In this document: positions 18,589 to 26,130 of the stretch, in pieces | Layout of the letters: each line of letters opens with the position of its first letter | Numbering within the stretch: position 1 is the first letter of the stretch | From: Melioribacteraceae bacterium 4301-Me | Lineage (GTDB): Bacteria > Bacteroidota > Ignavibacteria > Ignavibacteriales > Melioribacteraceae | Assembly (NCBI GenBank): GCA_041538185.1 | Contig: JBGORM010000002.1 | Coordinates: 124,001 to 188,000, forward strand | DNA: 64,000 bases | Direction of reading: 5' to 3' | Program-made: the position numbers and the translations under genes | The notes under the pieces: model-generated | The model's database searches: none | What the model saw: only the letters and a program-made list of their open reading frames with translations | What the model was told of the DNA's origin: nothing

Positions 18589-18712
18589 GTAAGTCGGCTT
18601 GCCGATCCGACAGTCGGAACAGCGTTCCGACTTACTGTAAGTCGATTCGCTGAACCGACAATCGGGGCAACGTTCCGACTTACTGTAAGTCGGTTCGCTG
18701 AACCGACTATCA
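18589..18712. repeat. Tandem palindromic repeats (AAGTCGG family)
   Basis: Two and a half copies of an approximately 48-bp unit, each built from TAAGTCGGTTCGCTGAACCG-like and TTCCGACTTACTG-like halves, lie between the Fe-ADH and DHDPS-family genes. Each unit can fold as a hairpin. Relatives occur at 50083-50104 and inside two coding regions (28472-28500, 31154-31182). The minus-strand open frame over this region is a translation of the repeat, not a gene. Confidence 0.85.
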
Positions 18713-18754
18713 ACTAAAAAAGGAGTAAATTATTTTCACAGGAATGAACACAAA

Positions 18755-19672
18755 ATGCTAAAAGAAAAAACAGTTTCTGGAATAGCAGTACCAATGCTTA
18801 CACCCTTTAACGAAAATGGAGAAGTAGATTTACACTCGTGCAAAAAAATAATCGATAACTTTATTGAAAAGAATGTTCATCCGTTTTTACTTGGAACTAC
18901 TGGAGAAGGACCTTCCATTAGCAATAATGAACGAAAAAAATTAATTGATTATGTAGGAAAAAATTACGCTGGTAAAACGAAAATTTACGTGAGCGTAGGG
19001 AGTAATTGCGTCAAAGAAAATATTGAAAACGCTAAGATATATTCAGATTTAGGAGCTGATTTCATTGTAGTCTTGCTACCGGGTTATTATCAGCTTACAA
19101 CCAACCAAATTATGAAATATTTTGAAACTCTTGCAGAAAATTCGCCAAGGCCAATTCTACTTTATAATATTCCTCAGACTACACACCATTCAATACCTTT
19201 AGATGTTGTAGAAAAATTGAGCCACCATCCAAATATTGTGGGACTTAAAGATTCGGAGCGGGACATTGAACGGTTTGACAAAGCTATTGAGATGTTTAAA
19301 GACAGAAAAGATTTTTCTCACATGGTTGGTTGGGGTGCAAAAAGTTTTTACTCGTTATCAAAAGGTTCGGATGGTTTAGTACCAAGTACGGGGAACTTTG
19401 CCCCTGGCATGTTTAAAGAAATGTATGATTCGGTGAGAAGGGGGGACTTAAAAAACGCAGAAAGATTACAACTTGAAACTGATGAATTAGCAAAAGTATA
19501 TCAAAAAGATAGAACACTCGGCCAGTCTTTAGCTGCTGCAAAAATTATTATGAAATTTTTTGATTTATGTGAACCTCACATGCTTTTTCCATTAACAAGA
19601 TTGACAGACGAAGAAGAGAAAATAATTATTAAAAACATTGAACAGCTAAAAGAAAGAATAAGGATTTACTAA
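18755..19672 (+). CDS. Dihydrodipicolinate synthase family aldolase/lyase
   Basis: A 305-residue class I aldolase of the DapA/NanA/KDG-aldolase superfamily. The family landmarks are present: F-L-L-G-T-T-G-E-G-P for the carboxylate-binding loop, Tyr in L-L-Y-N-I-P-Q, and the Schiff-base Lys in G-L-K-D-S-E. Because it is in an acid-sugar catabolic run and its stop overlaps the PdxA-family start, a degradative aldolase acting on a 2-keto-3-deoxy or similar acid is more likely than lysine biosynthesis. An in-frame check of the start shows an AGGA about 12 nt upstream of ATG 18755. The subfamily cannot be fixed by eye. Confidence 0.92.
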   Translation: MLKEKTVSGIAVPMLTPFNENGEVDLHSCKKIIDNFIEKNVHPFLLGTTGEGPSISNNERKKLIDYVGKNYAGKTKIYVSVGSNCVKENIENAKIYSDLGADFIVVLLPGYYQLTTNQIMKYFETLAENSPRPILLYNIPQTTHHSIPLDVVEKLSHHPNIVGLKDSERDIERFDKAIEMFKDRKDFSHMVGWGAKSFYSLSKGSDGLVPSTGNFAPGMFKEMYDSVRRGDLKNAERLQLETDELAKVYQKDRTLGQSLAAAKIIMKFFDLCEPHMLFPLTRLTDEEEKIIIKNIEQLKERIRIY

Positions 19673-20748
19673 TGGCAAAAGAAGAATTAAAAAAACCCCT
19701 CCCTTTGGGAAGAGTTAGGGATGGGCAGTCGATTATTGGAATTACAATGGGTGACCCGGCTGGTATTGGTCCTGAAATTACCGTAAAAGCATTTTCACAC
19801 AAAAGCATTCATAAGATTTGCAAACCAATTGTGATTGGAGATTCATCTGTTTTAGCAAATGCAGTTTCTTTTCTTAAAAGCAAGGTTAAAATCAATTCAA
19901 TTAAGAGCGTAGATGATGCAAAATTTAGCTTTGGGACTATGAATGTGTATGATTTAAATAACGTGGATGTAAAAAAACTAAAGCTTGGTAAAGTCTCAGC
20001 AATGGCGGGTAACGCAGCATTTGAATCTGTAAAGACTGCCATACAATTAGCACTTGATAAAAAAATTGATGCTGTTGTAACTGGTCCAATACACAAGGAA
20101 GCGCTTAACTTGGCAGGGCACAATTTTTCGGGTCACACCGAAATTTTTGGCTATTACACAAAAACAAAAAACTATGCAATGCTTCTTGTTGAAGGGAACA
20201 TGAGAGTAATACATGTTACTACTCATATCTCTTTAAGAAGTGCGTGTGATTTAATCAAAAAGAAAAGAGTATTTGAGGTTATTAAACTTGCAGACGAAGC
20301 TTGTCGAAAACTTGGCATTAAATCACCAAGAATAGGAGTAGCTGGTTTAAATCCACATGCAAGTGACGGTGGTTTATTCGGCTGGGAAGAGCAAAAAGAA
20401 ATAATTCCAGCTGTAAAAGCTGCAAAGAAAATTGGAATTAATGTAGAAGGACCGTTTGCAGGCGACACAATTTTCCCAAAATTAAAAGGTGGTTCGTATG
20501 ATATAGTGGTTGCAATGTATCACGACCAAGGTCATATTCCATTAAAATTACTTGGATTTAGTTGGAACGAAAAAAAACAGAAATGGGACTCAGTAAGCGG
20601 TGTAAACATAACTGTCGGTTTGCCAATCATCAGAGTATCTGTAGATCATGGTACTGCATTTGACCAAGCGGGTAAAGGAACCGCTACTGAAGAAAGTCTG
20701 CTTAATGCAATTTCCTATGCTGCAGCTATGGCTAAAAATTCTAATTAA
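19672..20748 (+). CDS. pdxA2: PdxA-family dehydrogenase, probably PdxA2 (4-phospho-threonate/erythronate 3-dehydrogenase)
   Basis: PdxA-family metal-dependent NAD oxidative decarboxylase. Visible landmarks are I-T-M-G-D-P-A-G-I-G-P-E-I, the metal-binding histidines in S-G-H-T-E-I-F-G, N-P-H-A-S-D-G-G and Y-H-D-Q-G-H, and G-L-P-I-I-R-V-S-V-D-H-G-T-A-F-D near the C-terminus. The adjacent DUF1537 kinase (34 nt downstream) makes a catabolic PdxA2 role much more likely than vitamin B6 synthesis: the kinase would phosphorylate a C4 acid and this enzyme would oxidise and decarboxylate it to dihydroxyacetone phosphate. The ATG overlaps the upstream stop (TAATG). The first 22 residues are an unusual extension encoded partly by a small repeat-like CCCTCCC/GGGATGGG sequence. 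Confidence 0.9.
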   Translation: MAKEELKKPLPLGRVRDGQSIIGITMGDPAGIGPEITVKAFSHKSIHKICKPIVIGDSSVLANAVSFLKSKVKINSIKSVDDAKFSFGTMNVYDLNNVDVKKLKLGKVSAMAGNAAFESVKTAIQLALDKKIDAVVTGPIHKEALNLAGHNFSGHTEIFGYYTKTKNYAMLLVEGNMRVIHVTTHISLRSACDLIKKKRVFEVIKLADEACRKLGIKSPRIGVAGLNPHASDGGLFGWEEQKEIIPAVKAAKKIGINVEGPFAGDTIFPKLKGGSYDIVVAMYHDQGHIPLKLLGFSWNEKKQKWDSVSGVNITVGLPIIRVSVDHGTAFDQAGKGTATEESLLNAISYAAAMAKNSN

Positions 20749-20782
20749 ATTTTCTATTATTGATTAAATATGAGTAAAAATT

Positions 20783-21940
20783 ATGATTGCTGTTATTGCC
20801 GATGATTTTACTGGGGCAGCTGAATTAGCAGGATTGGGTCTAAGATATGGTTTAAGAGTGGAAATTGATTCAAACGGAATTGAAAATTCGGATGCTGAGC
20901 TTTTGATTATTGCGACTGATACGAGATCAATGACTTCCGAAAAAGCATACAATGAAGTTAAAAGGATTACAGAAGAGTTAATTAAATCTAATGTTTTGTG
21001 GATTTACAAAAAAACAGATTCTGTTTTAAGGGGTCATGTATTGACAGAACTCAAAGCAATGTTAGAAGCTACCAATAAGGATAAAGTTTTATTAGTGCCG
21101 TCCAATCCTGCTTATGGCCGGCTAATTAAAAATGGTACATATTATATTAATAATACACCTGTGCATTTAACTGGTTTTGCTGACGACCCGGAGTATTCAT
21201 TATTAACATCTAATGTTCTGGAGATACTTGGTGATATAAATGGTCTACAAGCCTATTTAGTTACAAAAAAAAATGATGCTATCGTAAATGGCGTAGCAAT
21301 TGCCGAAGTATCTTCCATTAATGATTTGGATTATTGGGCAGAAAAAGTAAATCAAGATATAATTCCAGCAGGTGCATCTGGCTTTTTTTCATCTCTGTTA
21401 AAAGTAAAGGGCTTCAATCAAGTTCATACTGCAAATCAAAAAATAAAATTTGGAAAGAAATTTTTGTTTATATGTGGAAGTGCATTTTCTCAGGGACGCA
21501 TTGCTGTCGAAGAAGCAAAAATGAAAGGTGCTAAAGTATGCGAGATGCCGGATGATGTGTTCTATGATAGACCGCCTAAAGAGAAACATTTTAAAGAATG
21601 GGTAAAGGATACTATTAATGCATTTAAAAGTAATTCTAAAGTTATAGTGGAAATAAATCAACCAGTTGTTAAAAAACCTGACTTTGCAAGACGTCTACGC
21701 ATAGAAATAGCAAAGCTTGTTGAAGAGGTTATTGACAAAGTAGAAGTGGATGAGTTGTTCATTGATGGTGGAGCTACTGTCTATGCTATTTCTAAACAAT
21801 TAAATATGAGTAAATTTTTGCCGTGTCAAGAAATTGCACCCGGTGTAATTAGGATGAAAGTGGATAACAGACCAAATTTCCATCTTACAATTAAACCTGG
21901 TAGTTATCTGTGGCCCGATGAAATTTGGAAGTTCGATTGA
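20783..21940 (+). CDS. Four-carbon acid sugar kinase (DUF1537 family; DtnK/OtnK-like)
   Basis: A 385-residue kinase of the DUF1537 family. The N-terminal sugar-binding domain opens with V-I-A-D-D-F-T-G-A-A-E-L-A and includes Y-K-K-T-D-S-V-L-R-G-H. The C-terminal nucleotide-binding domain has G-G-A-T-V-Y-A-I and ends near I-K-P-G-S-Y. Family members phosphorylate D-threonate, L-threonate or D-erythronate. Pairing with a PdxA homologue, rather than with the OtnC aldolase/OtnI isomerase, is the arrangement described for D-threonate and D-erythronate catabolism. No ltnD-like dehydrogenase is visible next to it. Function is well supported at family level; the exact epimer is not. Confidence 0.93.
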   Translation: MIAVIADDFTGAAELAGLGLRYGLRVEIDSNGIENSDAELLIIATDTRSMTSEKAYNEVKRITEELIKSNVLWIYKKTDSVLRGHVLTELKAMLEATNKDKVLLVPSNPAYGRLIKNGTYYINNTPVHLTGFADDPEYSLLTSNVLEILGDINGLQAYLVTKKNDAIVNGVAIAEVSSINDLDYWAEKVNQDIIPAGASGFFSSLLKVKGFNQVHTANQKIKFGKKFLFICGSAFSQGRIAVEEAKMKGAKVCEMPDDVFYDRPPKEKHFKEWVKDTINAFKSNSKVIVEINQPVVKKPDFARRLRIEIAKLVEEVIDKVEVDELFIDGGATVYAISKQLNMSKFLPCQEIAPGVIRMKVDNRPNFHLTIKPGSYLWPDEIWKFD

Positions 21941-21984
21941 CTCTTATTTGGCATTCATTTTAACAATAACGAATGGAGCTGCTG

Positions 21985-23541
21985 ATGAATAATCATACTT
22001 TGCACTACCTCGACTATATAGTGATTGTTATAACTTTGTTTATAGCACTTTTTTACGGCAAATATTTTTCAAAAAAACAGACAAGCACCGACGCATATTA
22101 TGCGGGCGGCAGAAATTTACCACCTTGGGCTGTTGGCATTTCTATACTTGCTACATTAATCAGCAGCATTACCTTTTTAGCTTATCCAGGAGAGGGATTT
22201 AAATCCAATTGGATTTTACTTGTACAAGCAATTATGGTGGTTGTTGTTCTATCTGGCTTGGTTTGGTTTGTAGTGCCTCTTTACCGTAAGGTTATAGGAA
22301 TAAGTGCGTATGAATATTTTGAAAAGAGATTTGGTCCTTTTGCAAGATTTTACAGCTCTGCTGCTTTTACCCTTACTCACTTTAGTAAAATGGGTAGTGT
22401 CTTTTTCTTACTGGCCTTAGCTCTTAGTAGTATGACAGGCGTTAACACTTATTTAATAATATGGGTAGTTGGTTTTGTAATAATTTATATTGCTTTGAAA
22501 GGAGGTATGGAAGCTATTGTATGGCTGGATGTTCTGCAAGGTTTTATGCTTATTGGCGGCGGCCTAATCAGTATTATAATAATTCTTTTTAGTGTTAATG
22601 GCGGACCTGCAGCAATTATTAATTATGCCGTTGAACATGATAAGATTGGTTTTGGTCCTTATGACTGGGACTTGACCAAACTGACTTTTATTGTAATGGT
22701 TTTTAATGGAATTTTTTATGGCATCCAAAAATATGGTACCGATCAAACAATTGTACAGCGATATTTAACAACAAAAACTGAGAAAGGCGCAATTAAAGCA
22801 GCTTTAACCGGCGTCTTTTTGAGTTTGCCAGTCTGGGCTTTGTTTATGTTTATTGGAACTGCACTTTATTCCTATTATAATTTATCTGGTGAGACACTTC
22901 CAGCTAACATTAACCCCGATGCGGTGTTTCCGTATTTTATTATGACTAGGCTTCCTCCTGGAGTTACGGGGCTTGTTTTATCAGCACTTTTGGCCGCTGC
23001 TATATCAAGTCTCGATGCAGATTTGAATTGTTTATCAGCAATAGCTGTCGATGATTATTACGCGCGTTTCAAACCTCAAAGTTCTGATTCACAGAGATTA
23101 AGATTCGGTAGAATAATTATTTTAATTTCTGGCATCGCTGCACTTTTAATTGCTTCGCTTTATGTTTTTACAGGAAGCGAAGGCGTTTTAGGTATTGTCT
23201 TCGGTCTTTATGCTATTTTTTCCGGTGGTATTGCAGGTATCTTTTTACTTGGAATATTTAGCAGACATGCTAATAAGCATGGACTTTATACTGCGATTGT
23301 AGTTTGTATATTGTTTACGGCTTATGCTGTATTGACATCGACAAAAATAAACGGTAGCAGAGTTTTAGATTTAGGTGAGTGGAATTTTAGACATCATAGC
23401 TATATGCTGGGCGTTTATACTCACTTAATTATAATTGTTGTTGGGTACTTTGCAAGCTTTTTCTTTAAATCTGATGTACCACATAGTGACTTAACAATTT
23501 ATGCTTGGTGGGAAAAAATGCGTAATAATCGAAAGCAATAA
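21985..23541 (+). CDS. Sodium:solute symporter (SSS family)
   Basis: An integral membrane transporter of about 518 residues with roughly 13 hydrophobic segments. SSS-family features include Y-Y-A-G-G-R-N-L-P-P-W-A-V-G near the first loop and A-A-I-S-S-L-D-A-D-L-N in the mid-C-terminal half, where sodium-site serines lie. ATG 21985 is preferred over ATG 21973 because GGAG lies 6 nt before it. Context (after the acid-sugar kinase, before a GntP permease) suggests uptake of a sugar or sugar acid across the inner membrane. The substrate is inferred only. Confidence 0.92.
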   Translation: MNNHTLHYLDYIVIVITLFIALFYGKYFSKKQTSTDAYYAGGRNLPPWAVGISILATLISSITFLAYPGEGFKSNWILLVQAIMVVVVLSGLVWFVVPLYRKVIGISAYEYFEKRFGPFARFYSSAAFTLTHFSKMGSVFFLLALALSSMTGVNTYLIIWVVGFVIIYIALKGGMEAIVWLDVLQGFMLIGGGLISIIIILFSVNGGPAAIINYAVEHDKIGFGPYDWDLTKLTFIVMVFNGIFYGIQKYGTDQTIVQRYLTTKTEKGAIKAALTGVFLSLPVWALFMFIGTALYSYYNLSGETLPANINPDAVFPYFIMTRLPPGVTGLVLSALLAAAISSLDADLNCLSAIAVDDYYARFKPQSSDSQRLRFGRIIILISGIAALLIASLYVFTGSEGVLGIVFGLYAIFSGGIAGIFLLGIFSRHANKHGLYTAIVVCILFTAYAVLTSTKINGSRVLDLGEWNFRHHSYMLGVYTHLIIIVVGYFASFFFKSDVPHSDLTIYAWWEKMRNNRKQ

Positions 23542-23593
23542 AAATTAATACGGATTGTGAATTAGACTTCGCAGAAAAAAGAAAGAATGAAAA

Positions 23594-24907
23594 ATGATTT
23601 TGGTTTTCCTTGTCATTGTAATTTTTTTTATAACTATAAGCATTTCTAAGGGTAAAATTCACCCATTTCTAGTTTTGTTACTTGCTGGATTAGTTATGGG
23701 TTATGCAGCTGGTTTAGGTACAAATGAAGTGATAAAAAGAATTACTGATGGTTTCGGTTCTACATTATCGAGCATAGGGATTGTTATTGCTTCTGGAACG
23801 ATTATTGGAACTTTTTTGGAAAAGAGCGGCGGTGCGCAATCAGTAGCTGAGTTTGTCTTAAAAAAGATAGGTGAAAAAAAGTCTATTTTGGCAATGAGCA
23901 TTACAGGTTTCATTGTGTCTATTCCAGTCTTCTGCGATTCGGGATTTGTAATCCTTTCACCTTTAACCAAAGCGTTAAGTAAAAAAACTGGAGCGTCACT
24001 CGTTACATTATCGATTGCTTTAGCAACTGGACTTTATGCCACACATGTTTTTGTACCACCTACACCAGGACCTTTAGCTGCTGCGGCTACTTTAGGTGCG
24101 GACATTGGTTTGGTTTTAATCTTGGGTTTGATAGTTGCTGTTCCTACTACAGCAGCCGGATATTTTTGGGCAAAATATTTTTGTCGGAAATATCACATAG
24201 ATCTTGAAAATAAATTAACAGAAGAGAAGAAAATTTTACCAAAGGCAAGTTCAGCTTTTGCTCCTCTATTAGTTCCAATTATTTTTATTTCTCTGAAGTC
24301 AATAGCGGATTATCCCACTCACCCTTTTGGACAAAATTTTTTAAAGGAATTTATAGATTTCTTTGGTCATCCAGTTGTTGCATTATTAATTGGCGTGGTG
24401 TTGTCTTTTTTCTTAAAAGATAAGAAAATAAAAGAAAGTAATTTTAGCTGGGTTTCAATTGGATTGAAAGAAGCTGGAACGATTATTTTGATAACCGGAG
24501 CTGGCGGTGCATTTGGCAATGTTCTGCGTGCTGCTAATTTGGGAGATACAGTTTCCAGTAGCTTATCGAATTGGCCAATTGGCATTTTTTTCCCATTTTT
24601 AATCGCTGCTGTACTTAAATCTGCTCAAGGCTCATCGACTGTTGCTTTGATTACAACTGCTGCGATTATGGTTCCTTTATTAAACATGTTAGGACTTGCC
24701 TCGCCGATTGCAAAAGCTCTTGTTGTGCTTGCAATAGGCGCTGGTTCAATGACAGTTTCTCATTTGAACGATAGTTATTTCTGGGTAGTATCTCAATTTT
24801 CAAATATGGATACATCAATAGCGTTGAAAACACATACTACAGCAACTCTCTTACAGGGAATAACTGGAATAATATTTATCTTTTTTCTGAAATTAATTTT
24901 TGTTTGA
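23594..24907 (+). CDS. GntP-family gluconate/sugar-acid permease
   Basis: A 437-residue permease with about 12 hydrophobic helices. GntP hallmarks include I-H-P-F-L-V-L-L-L-A-G-L near the start, F-C-D-S-G-F-V-I-L-S-P-L, H-V-F-V-P-P-T-P-G-P-L-A-A, and K-S-A-Q-G-S-S-T-V-A-L-I-T-T-A. The family transports gluconate, D-glycerate and related hydroxy acids with protons. It is the last gene of the run that starts at the Fe-ADH, providing a natural importer for the C4 acid handled by the kinase/PdxA2 pair. A second importer (the SSS protein) lies just upstream, which suggests two different substrates or affinities. Confidence 0.94.
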   Translation: MILVFLVIVIFFITISISKGKIHPFLVLLLAGLVMGYAAGLGTNEVIKRITDGFGSTLSSIGIVIASGTIIGTFLEKSGGAQSVAEFVLKKIGEKKSILAMSITGFIVSIPVFCDSGFVILSPLTKALSKKTGASLVTLSIALATGLYATHVFVPPTPGPLAAAATLGADIGLVLILGLIVAVPTTAAGYFWAKYFCRKYHIDLENKLTEEKKILPKASSAFAPLLVPIIFISLKSIADYPTHPFGQNFLKEFIDFFGHPVVALLIGVVLSFFLKDKKIKESNFSWVSIGLKEAGTIILITGAGGAFGNVLRAANLGDTVSSSLSNWPIGIFFPFLIAAVLKSAQGSSTVALITTAAIMVPLLNMLGLASPIAKALVVLAIGAGSMTVSHLNDSYFWVVSQFSNMDTSIALKTHTTATLLQGITGIIFIFFLKLIFV

Positions 24908-25230
24908 CAGAATTGACAATATGTTTTGAAGAAATTTATAACTGTCTTTCTTCAAGAAAAAATCTATATGAAAAATAAAAGGCTATAAAATAATATTTAA
25001 AAAAGAGCAAAAGTTTTAGTCATTGATAATGAGGATGGGGTTATGAAAAACAGAGTTATTTTTTTCATTTTGTTTTTTATGTTGATTTTTTGCTACTCAC
25101 TATACTTAAGAATATAGTTTAGTAACTCTACTGATTTTATTATAATTCACTTAATCTGAACTAATATATACTTGGTTCCGAATAATAAGTTAAATTCTTG
25201 ATATAATTAAGTAATTACTAAGGTTAATAA
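24908..25230. other. Spacer with a possible small remnant ORF (25043-25117)
   Basis: AT-rich spacer between the permease and phosphoesterase genes. A 24-codon frame starting at ATG 25043, with GGGG just upstream, encodes only a signal-peptide-like hydrophobic stretch with a lone Cys (F-M-L-I-F-C-Y-S). It may be the truncated start of a lost lipoprotein gene. Nothing else is recognisable. Confidence 0.4.
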
Positions 25231-26130
25231 ATGAAATCAATAAATAAAATATCATTCATTGTTAGTATTCTGTTTTTTTCATTCTTGTTCTCAATAAAAG
25301 TTTATGCTCAGCAAGACAAGTTTAGCTTTATTGTTATATCAGATGTGCATATAAGCAGCGATACAATTCGTGATGCAAAACTTAAGCAATTTATTGGAGA
25401 AGTAAACAATAAAATATATGGTAATGCTTGTTTTATTGTTTTTACAGGTGATAATGTATCAAGCTACTTTGCTGATAGAAATAAACCGAATGATGTATCG
25501 AACAATAGGTCATTAAAATTTATTTCAATAGTAAGTAAGCTTAATATTCCATATTACATTGCATTGGGAAATCATGATTACAAAATAGACAGAGATAAAG
25601 ATTCGGATGCGCCTTTTAGTCAGCATGAAATAGACACAATGGAAATACTATGGGAAAATTCTGCTAGTCTAAAACCGTTTTACTCATTTGTGTATGATGG
25701 GTGGAAATTTATTATTCTTAACAGTATGCGGGGAAGATATCTAAATCGTTTTTTTGATGATGTTCAAATGAAAATGCTTAAAAAGGAACTATCAGATGGT
25801 AAACCCGCTTTCTTATTTTTTCATCATCCGATTAAAACAGACCACTTCAGGATTTGGTGCAAGCCTAAAGATTTAATTACTGAAGAGAAAGAGCCAGAAT
25901 TTTTCTCAATTCTTAGGGAATATAAGAATCAAGTTAAAGGAATTTTTGTTGGTCATGGCCACATGTGGAATGATGATATTTTATTTAACAAAGTAAAAGT
26001 TTACGAAACCACAACATTTGGAGAAAAAAAGCCTATTGCAGGCTATTTAATTGAAGCAAATCAAAATGGAGAATTTTTTATAAAAAGTTTTGAAAAAGAA
26101 GATAAACAAATTCACTGGGAGTCAAAATGA
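25231..26130 (+). CDS. Secreted calcineurin-like metallophosphoesterase
   Basis: A 299-residue protein with a signal peptide ending near V-Y-A-Q. The dinuclear metal motifs are in order: S-D-V-H (about residue 37), T-G-D-N, L-G-N-H-D, F-F-H-H-P and V-G-H-G-H. The fold is that of extracytoplasmic phosphodiesterases or purple-acid-type phosphatases. Its stop overlaps the next gene's ATG (ATGA at 26127), so it is translationally coupled to the LamG glycosidase-like gene. The substrate is not readable; release of phosphate from a modified glycan is one possibility. Confidence 0.9.
   Translation: MKSINKISFIVSILFFSFLFSIKVYAQQDKFSFIVISDVHISSDTIRDAKLKQFIGEVNNKIYGNACFIVFTGDNVSSYFADRNKPNDVSNNRSLKFISIVSKLNIPYYIALGNHDYKIDRDKDSDAPFSQHEIDTMEILWENSASLKPFYSFVYDGWKFIILNSMRGRYLNRFFDDVQMKMLKKELSDGKPAFLFFHHPIKTDHFRIWCKPKDLITEEKEPEFFSILREYKNQVKGIFVGHGHMWNDDILFNKVKVYETTTFGEKKPIAGYLIEANQNGEFFIKSFEKEDKQIHWESK

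Noticed and set aside
18303..18713. 136-residue minus-strand frame with internal V-G-S-A-N-R-L-T-V-S-R repeats
   Set aside because: The repeats are a translation of the tandem palindromic DNA, and the remainder is antisense to the Fe-ADH gene.
18755..19672. DapA of lysine biosynthesis
   Set aside because: Its overlap with pdxA2 and position next to an acid-sugar kinase and permeases favour a catabolic lyase; the family call alone is kept.
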